12,539 bases of DNA from the NCBI GenBank assembly GCA_038150305.1, contig JAYOTG010000037.1, positions 1-12,539 of the forward strand. Reading direction: 5' to 3'. Position numbers and translations under genes: made by a program. Source of the stretch: MGIIa-L3 sp038150305 (lineage in GTDB: Archaea > Thermoplasmatota > Poseidoniia > Poseidoniales > Poseidoniaceae). Positions 6,785 through 12,539 of the stretch are shown here, piece by piece (within the stretch, counting starts at the first letter, position 1; each line of letters opens with the position of its first letter). The notes beneath the pieces were generated by a model. That model worked only from the letters and a program-made list of their open reading frames with translations, was not told the origin of the DNA and did not search any database.

Positions 6785-7891
6785 TCACAGGTCCTCGGGC
6801 ACCGGAACCTTCGGGGCGCCAAAGGGCGTCTGGTCCCGCTTGCGCGTGGCGCTCCACCGCATGTCGCGGAGCAGCGCTTTCGTGCCGCGCCACAGGGCCT
6901 TGACCGAGCGCCAGGGATGTCGGAGGACCGCAAGCGGCGAACCCATGCCACGGAAGGGCAACAGCCACTGCTCGATCACGCCGGTCGGCATTGGGATGTC
7001 GATGCCGTAGCGCATCGGACGCTCGTCCTTCGGCATGTGGTAGGTGCGGAAGATCAGGTCCCACACCGGCAGGAAGGTGGAGTAATTCGACCAGCGCGCC
7101 TCTTCGTGGCTGGAATGATGCCAGTGATGGAATTCTGGCGTGATGATGAGCGGGTGAAGCAAGCGCCATCGAAACCGCACGTTCGCGTGCAAAAAGAGGC
7201 CGATGAGGGCTTGCGCGATGGCGAGGACGCCGCCAAACTCCGGCGAAAAACCGGCGGCGATGAGAAAGACGAAGGCCGGTGCCAACAACGCACCGTCCAG
7301 CGGATGGGTGCGAAAGCCAGAGACCCAATCCAGATGTTCGGTCGAATGGTGCACCTGGTGAAAGCGCCAGAGGAAGGGCACCTCGTGATAGAAGCGGTGC
7401 GTCCAGTACACCGCGAGGTCAAACAACAGCACGCCCAGCACCAAACGTGGCGTCTCAGGAAGTTGGTCCACCAAAGGCCGAATCAGCAGGCCTGGGATCC
7501 ACATCAGCGAAAGCACCGCGACCGTCACGATCACCACGCCCGCGAGGATGCCGTTGACCGGCAAGAGCAGGGCGTGGGTGATGTCCGAGAACACCATCGG
7601 ACGACGCAAGGGTTGAGCGTGCCGCGGGAAGAGTTTCTCGAAGGGCACGACGAGCACGAACAGGACGGCAACGACGCCCAACGGCCCGAAGGCCTCCAGC
7701 GTCCACGCCCACACCAGGCCGCCAACGAGCAGCAGCGTCAGCAGCATCCGCAGGACCAGCGGCTTGGGCTCAAGTTCAGCACGGGCCTCTTCCCTGCGCC
7801 GCTCGCCCGCCTCGACGTGGGGTGTCATGGCGTCCAGCAAGGCTCCCTCGACGGCGGGCAAACGAAGGCCCTCGTCCCCCACCATGTCCAT
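6785..7891 (-). CDS. Fatty acid hydroxylase / sterol desaturase superfamily membrane enzyme
   Basis: This is a 368-residue integral membrane protein with the eight-histidine di-iron pattern of the superfamily: H-R-F-Y-H (about 165-169), H-Q-V-H-H (about 178-182) and H-H-W-H-H (about 255-259). The histidine boxes sit between hydrophobic segments at about 45-84, 108-132, 148-163 and 204-235. Members use O2 and reductant to hydroxylate or desaturate sterols, fatty acids, carotenoids or other lipids; the substrate cannot be told here. The start at 7891 is chosen because a TATA-like box (7909-7919) lies about 24 bases upstream, fitting a leaderless mRNA. Upstream in-frame Mets at 7939, 7948 and 7966 would run almost into the divergent gene. 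The C-terminal 60 residues are basic and Arg/Trp-rich. Confidence 0.88.
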   Translation of the reverse strand: MDMVGDEGLRLPAVEGALLDAMTPHVEAGERRREEARAELEPKPLVLRMLLTLLLVGGLVWAWTLEAFGPLGVVAVLFVLVVPFEKLFPRHAQPLRRPMVFSDITHALLLPVNGILAGVVIVTVAVLSLMWIPGLLIRPLVDQLPETPRLVLGVLLFDLAVYWTHRFYHEVPFLWRFHQVHHSTEHLDWVSGFRTHPLDGALLAPAFVFLIAAGFSPEFGGVLAIAQALIGLFLHANVRFRWRLLHPLIITPEFHHWHHSSHEEARWSNYSTFLPVWDLIFRTYHMPKDERPMRYGIDIPMPTGVIEQWLLPFRGMGSPLAVLRHPWRSVKALWRGTKALLRDMRWSATRKRDQTPFGAPKVPVPEDL

Positions 7892-7908
7892 CAAACCCCC
7901 AAACCCTG

Positions 7909-7919
7909 TTTGTGAATTT
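7909..7919 (-). promoter_or_regulatory. TATA-box-like element upstream of the hydroxylase gene
   Basis: This is the only AT-rich patch between the divergent genes at 7891 and 7976. Its spacing to ATG 7891 fits archaeal leaderless initiation. Confidence 0.5.
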
Positions 7920-7975
7920 CCCAACCGTGCGTCGTCCATCGGCACCATCAAGACCGGGATGGCCATGGTGGGCTT

Positions 7976-8902
7976 GTGTCGAGAATCGACGACATCGCCT
8001 CGTCGGGCAGCGACCTGCTGCTCGTCGTGGAAGCACAGGGTCCACTCGCGGGCGCACCCATCGTGCTCTTCTCGGTCCTGCTCCTCCTGCAAGGCCACCG
8101 TCGTCTGCCCGTCACGGCCTTCGCCATCGGTGCAGCCGCCGGCTACGTGCTGGCCCCAAACCTGCTTGGCATGCTCGCGTCGGTGGGCGTTGAATCACCG
8201 CTGGACATGGCGCAGAGCCAACTGGTGTGTGCCGCGATCATCGGCGTCATGATGGTCTCCGTGGCTCAAGCCAGCCTCCGCATGATGGCAGGTTTGCTGG
8301 CCTTCATCGGCATCACGGCCGGTGTGCAGGCCCTCTACGTGCGCGGCATCGACATCGAGCAGGGCGAATTCATCCCGATCATCGCCGCCCTCGTGACGTG
8401 GTACTTCACCCGCTCCGTGCGACGGCTCCTGCCGACCATCGCGGCCGCGGCCGTGGGCTCGGTTGGCCTGCTCGTGGGCGTGTTCATCCTCCTCGAAATG
8501 CCGGTCATGACCCTCCATCCGGGCGCTTCGACCACGATTTGGTTCGCCATTCCCCTCGCGGGCATGAGCTTCGTCTACCAGAACCGAGCCGCCAAGAAGC
8601 GGGCACAGAAGAAGGAACTCGAGGGCCTGATGAAGGACCCGTCGATGAAGAACCTCACCGACGCGCAAAAGCGCGAGCGCGCCCTCGAAGTGCAGGCCCG
8701 CCTGAAAGCCGGCCGCAGGGCGACCGGCGGTGGAGGCAAGGTCGGCGGCAAGGGCACTGGGACCGTCCGTCGTCGACGCGAACCACTGGAGCAGTACCTG
8801 ACGCCTTACGGCAAGTCGGTGCTCGACCGCCAAGCCATCGAAGGCTCTCGCCGGCACCGAAGAGAGCGTTCAAGACAACATCCCACGCCAGACGAAGCGT
8901 GA
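7976..8902 (+). CDS. Seven-helix membrane protein with long basic tail, function unknown
   Basis: The 308-residue product has seven hydrophobic segments (about 24-44, 46-70, 82-99, 101-120, 130-145, 152-172, 183-201). A hydrophilic C-terminal tail of about 105 residues is rich in Lys and Arg, with a Gly-rich patch (about 248-262) and R-R-R-R-E. The tail is probably cytoplasmic and could bind RNA, ribosomes or acidic lipid, by charge only. The start is GTG with GGTGGG three bases before it; a later start would remove only pre-helix residues. I do not recognise a named family. It is divergent from the hydroxylase and 31 bases ahead of the Asp-box lipoprotein, so the two plus-strand genes are probably cotranscribed. 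Confidence 0.78.
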   Translation: MSRIDDIASSGSDLLLVVEAQGPLAGAPIVLFSVLLLLQGHRRLPVTAFAIGAAAGYVLAPNLLGMLASVGVESPLDMAQSQLVCAAIIGVMMVSVAQASLRMMAGLLAFIGITAGVQALYVRGIDIEQGEFIPIIAALVTWYFTRSVRRLLPTIAAAAVGSVGLLVGVFILLEMPVMTLHPGASTTIWFAIPLAGMSFVYQNRAAKKRAQKKELEGLMKDPSMKNLTDAQKRERALEVQARLKAGRRATGGGGKVGGKGTGTVRRRREPLEQYLTPYGKSVLDRQAIEGSRRHRRERSRQHPTPDEA

Positions 8903-8922
8903 ACCTCGCCCACGCGAGGCAC

Positions 8923-8928
8923 AGGTGA
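8923..8928 (+). promoter_or_regulatory. Shine-Dalgarno site deciding the start at 8934
   Basis: AGGTGA lies 5 nt before ATG 8934. The alternative GTG at 8925 is embedded in this motif, so it is better read as the ribosome-binding site than as the start. Confidence 0.7.
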
Positions 8929-8933
8929 GCACG

Positions 8934-10388
8934 ATGCGTACGATGGCCCTCCTCCTGACCACCATGATGCTGACGCTGCCGCTGGCGGGCTGCCTCGGCG
9001 GAGAGGAGCCTGAACCGGAGGCGCCCGCGCCGACGGTGTGGGACTTCGAGCGGCCTGAATTGACCTGGTACCACCTGCCCGGCGCCGTGGACGCGTGGGG
9101 CAACGACAGCCTCGGCCTCGAAGGTCGAAACGCCCCCTTCCACGCCATGGGCACCTACTACGGCATCGGCATGTCCACCTTCGAGCCGACGATGGGCATC
9201 ACCGAGTCTCAGACCCTCTTCATGAGTTCCTACGGCAACGGACCGGGTGGCTCCACGGCCGTGGTGGCCTGCGATTTGATCGGCATGACCACCATGCTGG
9301 ACTATTCTTGCGAGAACGTCTACGATCCGCTGCTGCCCATTGCGAACTCCAACGACCCCTACATCTACGTCGACCCGTGGACCAGCCGCATCATGAAATT
9401 CGACATGCACGCCTTGCTTGGCATGACCGTCGAATGGTCCGACGACGAGGGCGCATCGTGGAACGGACCCAGCGTGGCCACGCAGATTTACTCGGTGCAG
9501 GACCACCAAACCATCGCGAGCTCCAACATGGAAGCCCTCTTCCATCCGACCACCTGGATGTTCTGCATCAACGGCAACGCGCCGCACCCCTTGTGCTCCT
9601 CAAGCCAAGACGGCGGCGCCACGTGGGGCCCAGAAACCTCGGGCGCACCGGTGACCTGCTCCTCGGGCGGCTTGTCCGCTCACCTGGTGGGCAGCGTGGA
9701 CGGCAACTTCTACCGCGGCAACAAGGGCTGCACGGGTGAAGGCTACTCGGTCTTCCGCACCACCAACGCGGGCATCTCGTGGACGGAGCACCCGCTCCCG
9801 ACCTCCGAAACGGGCACCGCCGACACCTGGAACGCCGAAGAGGCGCAGGTGGAGGTCGATTCCGCCGGCAACGTGCACGCCATGTGGATGGGCCTCGACG
9901 ACATGCCCTACTGGTCCTACTCGCGCGACCAAGGCACGACCTGGTCCAACGCGACCATGATCGCCCCACCCATCGGCCTGACCGGCACCGGATTCCCCGT
10001 GGTCGTGGCCGGCGACGAAGGCACCGTGGCCTTCGGCTACGTCGGTGAAGACGCCCGCGAAGAGGAAATCTGGAACGCGTACCTGACCTACGCGACGGAC
10101 GCCTTCAACGAGACGCCGCTGTTGACCACCGTCCAACTCAACGCGATGGACGACCCGATCGACACCCTCGAAGACTGCGGCTACAACCGCTGCGGCGGTC
10201 TCGGCGACTTCCTCGACATCCGCGTAGACGCCGAAGGGCGCACCTGGTTTGCCTTGGCCCACAACATCGGAGGCGACAGCGGCGCCGACGTCGGCATCTT
10301 CGCGACCTTCCACGAGGGCCCGAGCTTGCGCGGCGAAAACATCACCATGCTTGCTCCGATGCCCGCCGGTGGCCCACAGACCCTCTGA
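8934..10388 (+). CDS. Asp-box (BNR/sialidase-fold) lipoprotein
   Basis: The 484-residue product begins with a basic residue, a Met/Leu/Thr-rich hydrophobic stretch and a lipobox L-A-G-C (Cys20). An acidic Pro/Glu linker follows, so it is probably lipid-anchored outside the membrane. At least four Asp-box motifs of the S/T-x-D/N-x-G-x-S/T-W type occur near residues 169-176, 224-231, 276-283 and 330-337, the hallmark of a beta-propeller of the sialidase/BNR kind. About ten cysteines, several paired in short loops (for example D-C-G-Y-N-R-C), suggest disulfide bonding. I do not see a convincing sialidase Arg triad or an FRIP motif, so glycosidase activity is not claimed; binding or scaffolding is equally possible. 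It is probably cotranscribed with the membrane protein upstream. Confidence 0.85.
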   Translation: MRTMALLLTTMMLTLPLAGCLGGEEPEPEAPAPTVWDFERPELTWYHLPGAVDAWGNDSLGLEGRNAPFHAMGTYYGIGMSTFEPTMGITESQTLFMSSYGNGPGGSTAVVACDLIGMTTMLDYSCENVYDPLLPIANSNDPYIYVDPWTSRIMKFDMHALLGMTVEWSDDEGASWNGPSVATQIYSVQDHQTIASSNMEALFHPTTWMFCINGNAPHPLCSSSQDGGATWGPETSGAPVTCSSGGLSAHLVGSVDGNFYRGNKGCTGEGYSVFRTTNAGISWTEHPLPTSETGTADTWNAEEAQVEVDSAGNVHAMWMGLDDMPYWSYSRDQGTTWSNATMIAPPIGLTGTGFPVVVAGDEGTVAFGYVGEDAREEEIWNAYLTYATDAFNETPLLTTVQLNAMDDPIDTLEDCGYNRCGGLGDFLDIRVDAEGRTWFALAHNIGGDSGADVGIFATFHEGPSLRGENITMLAPMPAGGPQTL

Positions 10389-10427
10389 GCCCGGTAAAAG
10401 AGAAGGTCATTGGGCCAATCCCCGGTC

Positions 10428-10580
10428 ATGCGCAGGACGCCCTTCGACGGGTCCCCGCCTCCCGAAGAGGAGCAGATGAGTCCGCTGGAGCGGACGCTGT
10501 TCCTCGGCTTCATGGCCGTTGTCGGCCTCTTGCTGCTTTCTTTTGCCTACGGCCTCGTGTTGGCATTGATAGGAACCTGA
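10428..10580 (+). CDS. Small single-helix membrane protein, 50 residues
   Basis: ATG 10428 to TGA 10580 encodes a hydrophilic N-terminus with P-P-P-E-E-E, then one strong hydrophobic segment (about 24-48, L-F-L-G-F-M-A-V-V-G onward). The stop is 6 bases from the convergent phosphodiesterase stop. An A-rich patch (10395-10400) about 30 bases upstream could be a weak TATA box. The clean soluble-then-helix layout, tight packing and absence of any competing gene support a real small protein. Function unknown. Confidence 0.6.
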   Translation: MRRTPFDGSPPPEEEQMSPLERTLFLGFMAVVGLLLLSFAYGLVLALIGT

Positions 10581-10586
10581 ACGGCA

Positions 10587-11537
10587 TCAGCCGGTAGGCG
10601 CATCCATGAGGTTGATCTGGCGCACGGCCTCGACCACGTCACCGTCTTCCCACCAATCCACCGCGACGAAGGTCGGTCGCTTGCCGTATTGAACCCAGCA
10701 CTCCGTGGCCCGTTCGACGATGAAATCGACCTGGTTGACCTCTTCAGCGCGCAGCGGGTCGGAAAGGCCTACAGGGCCACCAAGCCAGTTGTTCATGTGG
10801 TAGACCGGCTGAGCGCCGTCACCTCGGTGCACGTCACAATTCATGTCTTCAGGCTCGCTTTCTGCGTAGTTGGTCGTCCACCCGTAGGTGGTGAAGCCGT
10901 GGAAATGAGGATGCGCCTCGTCGTTGGCTTGCTCCCAGAAAAGGACCAGGGTCGTGCCGTCGTCGACCAACTCGCCCAAGGTCGGCCACGGCGTGTTCAA
11001 TTCGTGAACGTAGACGCGATCGGTCAAGTTCGCCCCGCTGAACTGCGCCCACAGGTGGTCCGGCTCGACGTAGTTCTCGATGAGCAGGGTCACCACGTCA
11101 CGCGGCGCTTCGGACATCCGGGATTCGAGCTCGCTTAACCAGACGCTGGGATCGACACGCCCGTACGAGCACGGACTGATGGCACCGTCGTGGCTGCCGT
11201 GGCAGAAGCGCACTTCGTCCACCAACGGGTCGTCGCGGTCGAGGTAGTGCGTGTCGAGCATGAAGGCCCGCATGCCGGCGTCCCACTGCGCGTCAAGCCC
11301 GCTGCGGTGGTTGCTCGCAGGGTAGAAGATGCCGTCCGCGTGGGTCGCAAAGGCGTTGTGCGTTTCAGGGAAGGTGACCTCGTCGTAGGGACGGTCGCAG
11401 AGGACCTCCATCCCGTTGCATTCGCCTTCGGAGGATTCCGCCAAGACCGGGGTGTCCTCAGAGGAGAACACGCTCCACGACACCGCCACCAAGAGCAGCG
11501 GCACGAGGGCGGCGAAGGCCCACCGTGTGGCGTTCAT
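10587..11537 (-). CDS. Secreted PI-PLC-like phosphodiesterase (PLC X-domain superfamily)
   Basis: The 316-residue product has an N-terminal hydrophobic segment (about 6-24: signal peptide or anchor) and a short acidic linker. The phosphodiesterase domain shows T-F-P-E-T-H-N (His60), G-M-R-A-F-M-L-D-T-H (Asp95), F-C-H-G-S (His113), later L-L-I-E-N-Y and, near the end, V-A-V-D-W-W-E-D-G-D-V. Two histidines about 50 residues apart plus the acidic motifs match the catalytic layout of PI-specific phospholipase C-like enzymes, which cleave a phosphodiester next to a ring hydroxyl. Archaeal or environmental phosphoinositide-type lipids are possible substrates. ATG 11537 is preferred over GTG 11555 because the AT-rich box near 11562-11573 is about 30 bases upstream. 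Several cysteines suggest an extracellular disulfide-bonded protein. Confidence 0.85.
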   Translation of the reverse strand: MNATRWAFAALVPLLLVAVSWSVFSSEDTPVLAESSEGECNGMEVLCDRPYDEVTFPETHNAFATHADGIFYPASNHRSGLDAQWDAGMRAFMLDTHYLDRDDPLVDEVRFCHGSHDGAISPCSYGRVDPSVWLSELESRMSEAPRDVVTLLIENYVEPDHLWAQFSGANLTDRVYVHELNTPWPTLGELVDDGTTLVLFWEQANDEAHPHFHGFTTYGWTTNYAESEPEDMNCDVHRGDGAQPVYHMNNWLGGPVGLSDPLRAEEVNQVDFIVERATECWVQYGKRPTFVAVDWWEDGDVVEAVRQINLMDAPTG

Positions 11538-11624
11538 CGAGCGCTGAAGCAGCACGGCTCCTCATCATCTTTGTCGAGCGAGGAGGACGAAAGCTGAGAC
11601 GGCTACCAAAGCGTAACCTGAACA

Positions 11625-11657
11625 TGAGCTCTCATGCATGGGTCGTAACCCAGCTCA
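11625..11657. terminator. Imperfect hairpin overlapping the stop of the Cys-pair/coiled-coil gene
   Basis: TGAGCT (11625-11630) pairs with AGCTCA (11652-11657), and GGGT (11640-11643) with ACCC (11648-11651) around a CGTA loop, leaving a one-sided bulge. It lies between two minus-strand genes, so it could mark the 3' end of the first transcript. No T-tract follows. Confidence 0.25.
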
Positions 11658-12161
11658 CATGCTGTCCAGTTCTCTCTGGAGTGCATCGATTTCGGATTGA
11701 ATACGCTGACGTTCCTCTTGATCTCGTCTTTCGTTTTGTGCGGTTTGTTCTGCTTGATTTTGACTGCTCTTTGCGGCCACCCATTCACTGCAGTGTCGGA
11801 TATCGGCGAGGATTTCCACAACGCTTGAGATGAGATTCTCCACGTTGCCGCATGAAGTACACAGTTCTGCTGAGAGTTCAACATCTCGACTTATCGACCA
11901 GAAGATGTCCTCAATCTCGGTGCCGTGCAAGACGTGCTCGCTAGCATAGGTGTAGTCGTTGTACTTCCCTTCATTGCCATCGCACAGTTGCTCAATGAGT
12001 TGTTGCCGTAACTCCTCTCGAGCCTCCACCAATGCCGGGGGTGCGCTCAACAGGATTGGGTCGTATGAGGGCCCTCCGCCGTAACCTGGGTTGTAGTAGT
12101 CATGCCTGTTGTTCATGCTGACCCGAACAAGCGGCGAACTGCATGCCGAACATTGTGCCAT
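11655..12161 (-). CDS. Cys-pair (zinc-ribbon-like) and coiled-coil protein of low GC, function unknown
   Basis: ATG 12161 gives 168 residues. The N-terminus is M-A-Q-C-S-A-C, a Cys-x2-Cys knuckle at the very start; a second C-T-S-C occurs mid-protein and another Cys follows about 20 residues later. Together these could ligate zinc. A Tyr/Gly/Pro segment (Y-Y-N-P-G-Y-G-G-G-P) and a helical region come between. The last 40 residues are a Gln/Glu/Arg-rich coiled coil. A TATA-like box (about 12182-12189) lies 25 bases upstream of this start, and the longer frame upstream runs into the repeat array, so it is not used. Composition differs from the neighbours: 26 of 60 bases in 11701-11760 are G/C against 41 of 60 in 9841-9900. 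Its place beside tRNA-His suggests an acquired gene. I do not recognise the family. Confidence 0.7.
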   Translation of the reverse strand: MAQCSACSSPLVRVSMNNRHDYYNPGYGGGPSYDPILLSAPPALVEAREELRQQLIEQLCDGNEGKYNDYTYASEHVLHGTEIEDIFWSISRDVELSAELCTSCGNVENLISSVVEILADIRHCSEWVAAKSSQNQAEQTAQNERRDQEERQRIQSEIDALQRELDSM

Positions 12162-12181
12162 GCCAGCACATGATGACATCG

Positions 12182-12189
12182 CCAAATAG
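12182..12189 (-). promoter_or_regulatory. TATA-box-like element for the gene at 12161
   Basis: On the minus strand the motif reads CTATTTGG, centred about 25 bases before ATG 12161. This suggests a leaderless transcript and helps exclude the alternative Met at 12179. The rest of 12190-12263 shows no gene. Confidence 0.45.
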
Positions 12190-12263
12190 AGATGACGGCG
12201 TAGGCTGAATCTCCTTACACAAGTGTACCTTGACTCGGTAAAGACAACATCACTCTTGGAATT

Positions 12264-12302
12264 GGACCGTAGTCGGAAGGTGAGCACGCCCCTGTTGCGA
12301 AG
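12264..12302. repeat. Degenerate, shortened first copy of the tRNA-His-derived repeat
   Basis: The first 24 bases match the start of the 98-bp unit with four differences, all transitions. A decayed version of the hairpin follows, and then the next unit begins directly. About 60 bases of the unit are missing, so this is an older copy at the outer edge of the array. Confidence 0.65.
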
Positions 12303-12303
12303 A

Positions 12304-12499
12304 GGGCCGTGGCCGGGAGGTGAGCACGGCTCTGCCGTGCGAAGAACATCAGTCATCAGACCTCCTGAGGCCACGGCCCGCTCGCAGCATCAAGAAGCAG
12401 AGGGCCGTGGCCGGGAGGTGAGCACGGCTCTGCCGTGCGAAGAACAGAGGTCAGCGCCTTTCCTGAGGCAACGGCCCGCTCGCAGCATCAAGAAGCAGA
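12304..12499. repeat. Two tandem 98-bp repeats derived from the tRNA-His 3' end
   Basis: Units run 12304-12401 and 12402-12499, and the tRNA-His acceptor end begins the next period at 12500. The first 45 bases are identical between units; so are the last 29, apart from one T/G-type change just before. The units differ only in a 14-base window (12349-12362 against 12447-12460) plus that change. Each unit contains the tRNA-His acceptor end and part of its T stem, and a hairpin with 7-bp arms and a 3-base loop (12324-12340, 12422-12438). An 11-bp inverted repeat (12304-12314 with 12369-12379) is perfect in unit 1 and has one mismatch in unit 2. The array could be serial attachment-site remnants, degenerate tRNA copies, or a small structured RNA on the minus strand. 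Confidence 0.85.
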
Positions 12500-12500
12500 G

Positions 12501-12539
12501 GGCCGTGGCCGGGAATTGAACCCGGGCTGGCAGAACCAC
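12501..12539 (-). tRNA. tRNA-His(GTG), 3' half only, cut by the window edge
   Basis: Read on the minus strand from 12539: anticodon GTG, two loop bases, anticodon-stem 3' strand TCTGC, variable loop CAGC, T stem CCGGG, T loop TTCAATT, CCCGG, acceptor strand CCACGGC and discriminator C73 (12501). Standard numbering fits with no insertion. C73 is the discriminator expected for tRNA-His, which pairs it with G-1. No CCA is encoded (CTCT follows), as is common in archaea. The 5' half lies outside the window, so folding is only half testable. Confidence 0.9.

Noticed and set aside
6917..7915. Long plus-strand open frame antisense to the hydroxylase.
   Set aside because: It is a GC-driven shadow, rich in Gln/His/Arg without domains, whereas the minus strand has all three histidine boxes.
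7892..8098. N-terminal extension of the hydroxylase to 8098.
   Set aside because: It would overlap the divergent membrane-protein gene, is hydrophilic and not family-like, and lies upstream of the TATA-like box that fits ATG 7891.
9600..10313. Long minus-strand open frame antisense to the Asp-box lipoprotein.
   Set aside because: It is a GC-driven shadow: the plus frame has a lipobox, a Shine-Dalgarno and four Asp-boxes.
12345..12370. Box C/D-like motifs (CTGATGA and CTGA) on the minus strand of repeat unit 1.
   Set aside because: Box C lacks the purine start, the spacing is wrong, and the motifs fall in the variable window and are absent from unit 2.
12162..12374. N-terminal extension of the Cys-pair protein to 12374.
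   Set aside because: It translates the repeat array and promoter region; the short form has a well-placed TATA-like box and a natural Cys-x2-Cys start.
12304..12499. CRISPR array.
   Set aside because: The repeated part is about 84 of 98 bases with only two units and a 14-base variable window, and no cas gene is near; it is derived from the tRNA 3' end.

Overview
The window looks like a piece of a moderately GC-rich archaeal chromosome, probably a planktonic Thermoplasmatota/Poseidoniia (Marine Group II-like) heterotroph. The evidence is indirect. First genes of transcription units have an AT-rich, TATA-like box about 25-30 bases before the start codon and almost no leader (3787, 7891, 12161). 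Genes inside operons instead have GGAGGTGAT-type Shine-Dalgarno sites (1601-1607, 2572-2579, 8923-8928). The tRNA-His has no encoded CCA. There are several secreted or membrane-anchored surface proteins. The taxon is an inference and could not be checked by search.

Layout. (1) 2-3146, plus strand: a tightly overlapping three-gene operon with the end of a repeat-built surface protein, a secreted membrane-anchored protein with a C-X3-CH heme-like motif, and a five-helix membrane protein. Together they look like a cell-surface redox or heme module. (2) 3147-5518: a lower-GC accessory stretch with a minus-strand DUF898-like small membrane protein carrying an N-terminal W-rich motif, then a plus-strand TM2-domain membrane protein. 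A stranded 14-codon copy of the C-terminus of the neighbouring acyl-CoA dehydrogenase lies between them. The TM2 gene is therefore bracketed by 43-bp direct repeats, as expected for an insertion into the 3' end of a protein-coding gene. (3) 5519-7891, minus strand: an isovaleryl-CoA-dehydrogenase-type acyl-CoA dehydrogenase and, upstream of it, a fatty acid hydroxylase/sterol desaturase family membrane di-iron enzyme. (4) 7976-10580, plus strand: a seven-helix membrane protein with a basic tail, an Asp-box (BNR/sialidase-fold) lipoprotein and a 50-residue single-helix protein. (5) 10587-11537, minus strand: a secreted PI-PLC-like phosphodiesterase. (6) 11655-12539: a low-GC Cys-pair/coiled-coil gene, then a tandem 98-bp repeat array built from the 3' end of tRNA-His, then the 3' half of tRNA-His(GTG), cut by the window edge exactly at the anticodon.

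The most interesting features are the two junctions where chromosomal gene 3' ends are duplicated. One is the acyl-CoA dehydrogenase tail around the TM2 gene, where every difference between the copies is synonymous. The other is the tRNA-His-derived 98-bp array, in which an invariant foldable scaffold encloses a 14-nt segment that differs completely between units. Each adjoins a gene of atypical composition, and no integrase is visible in the window.
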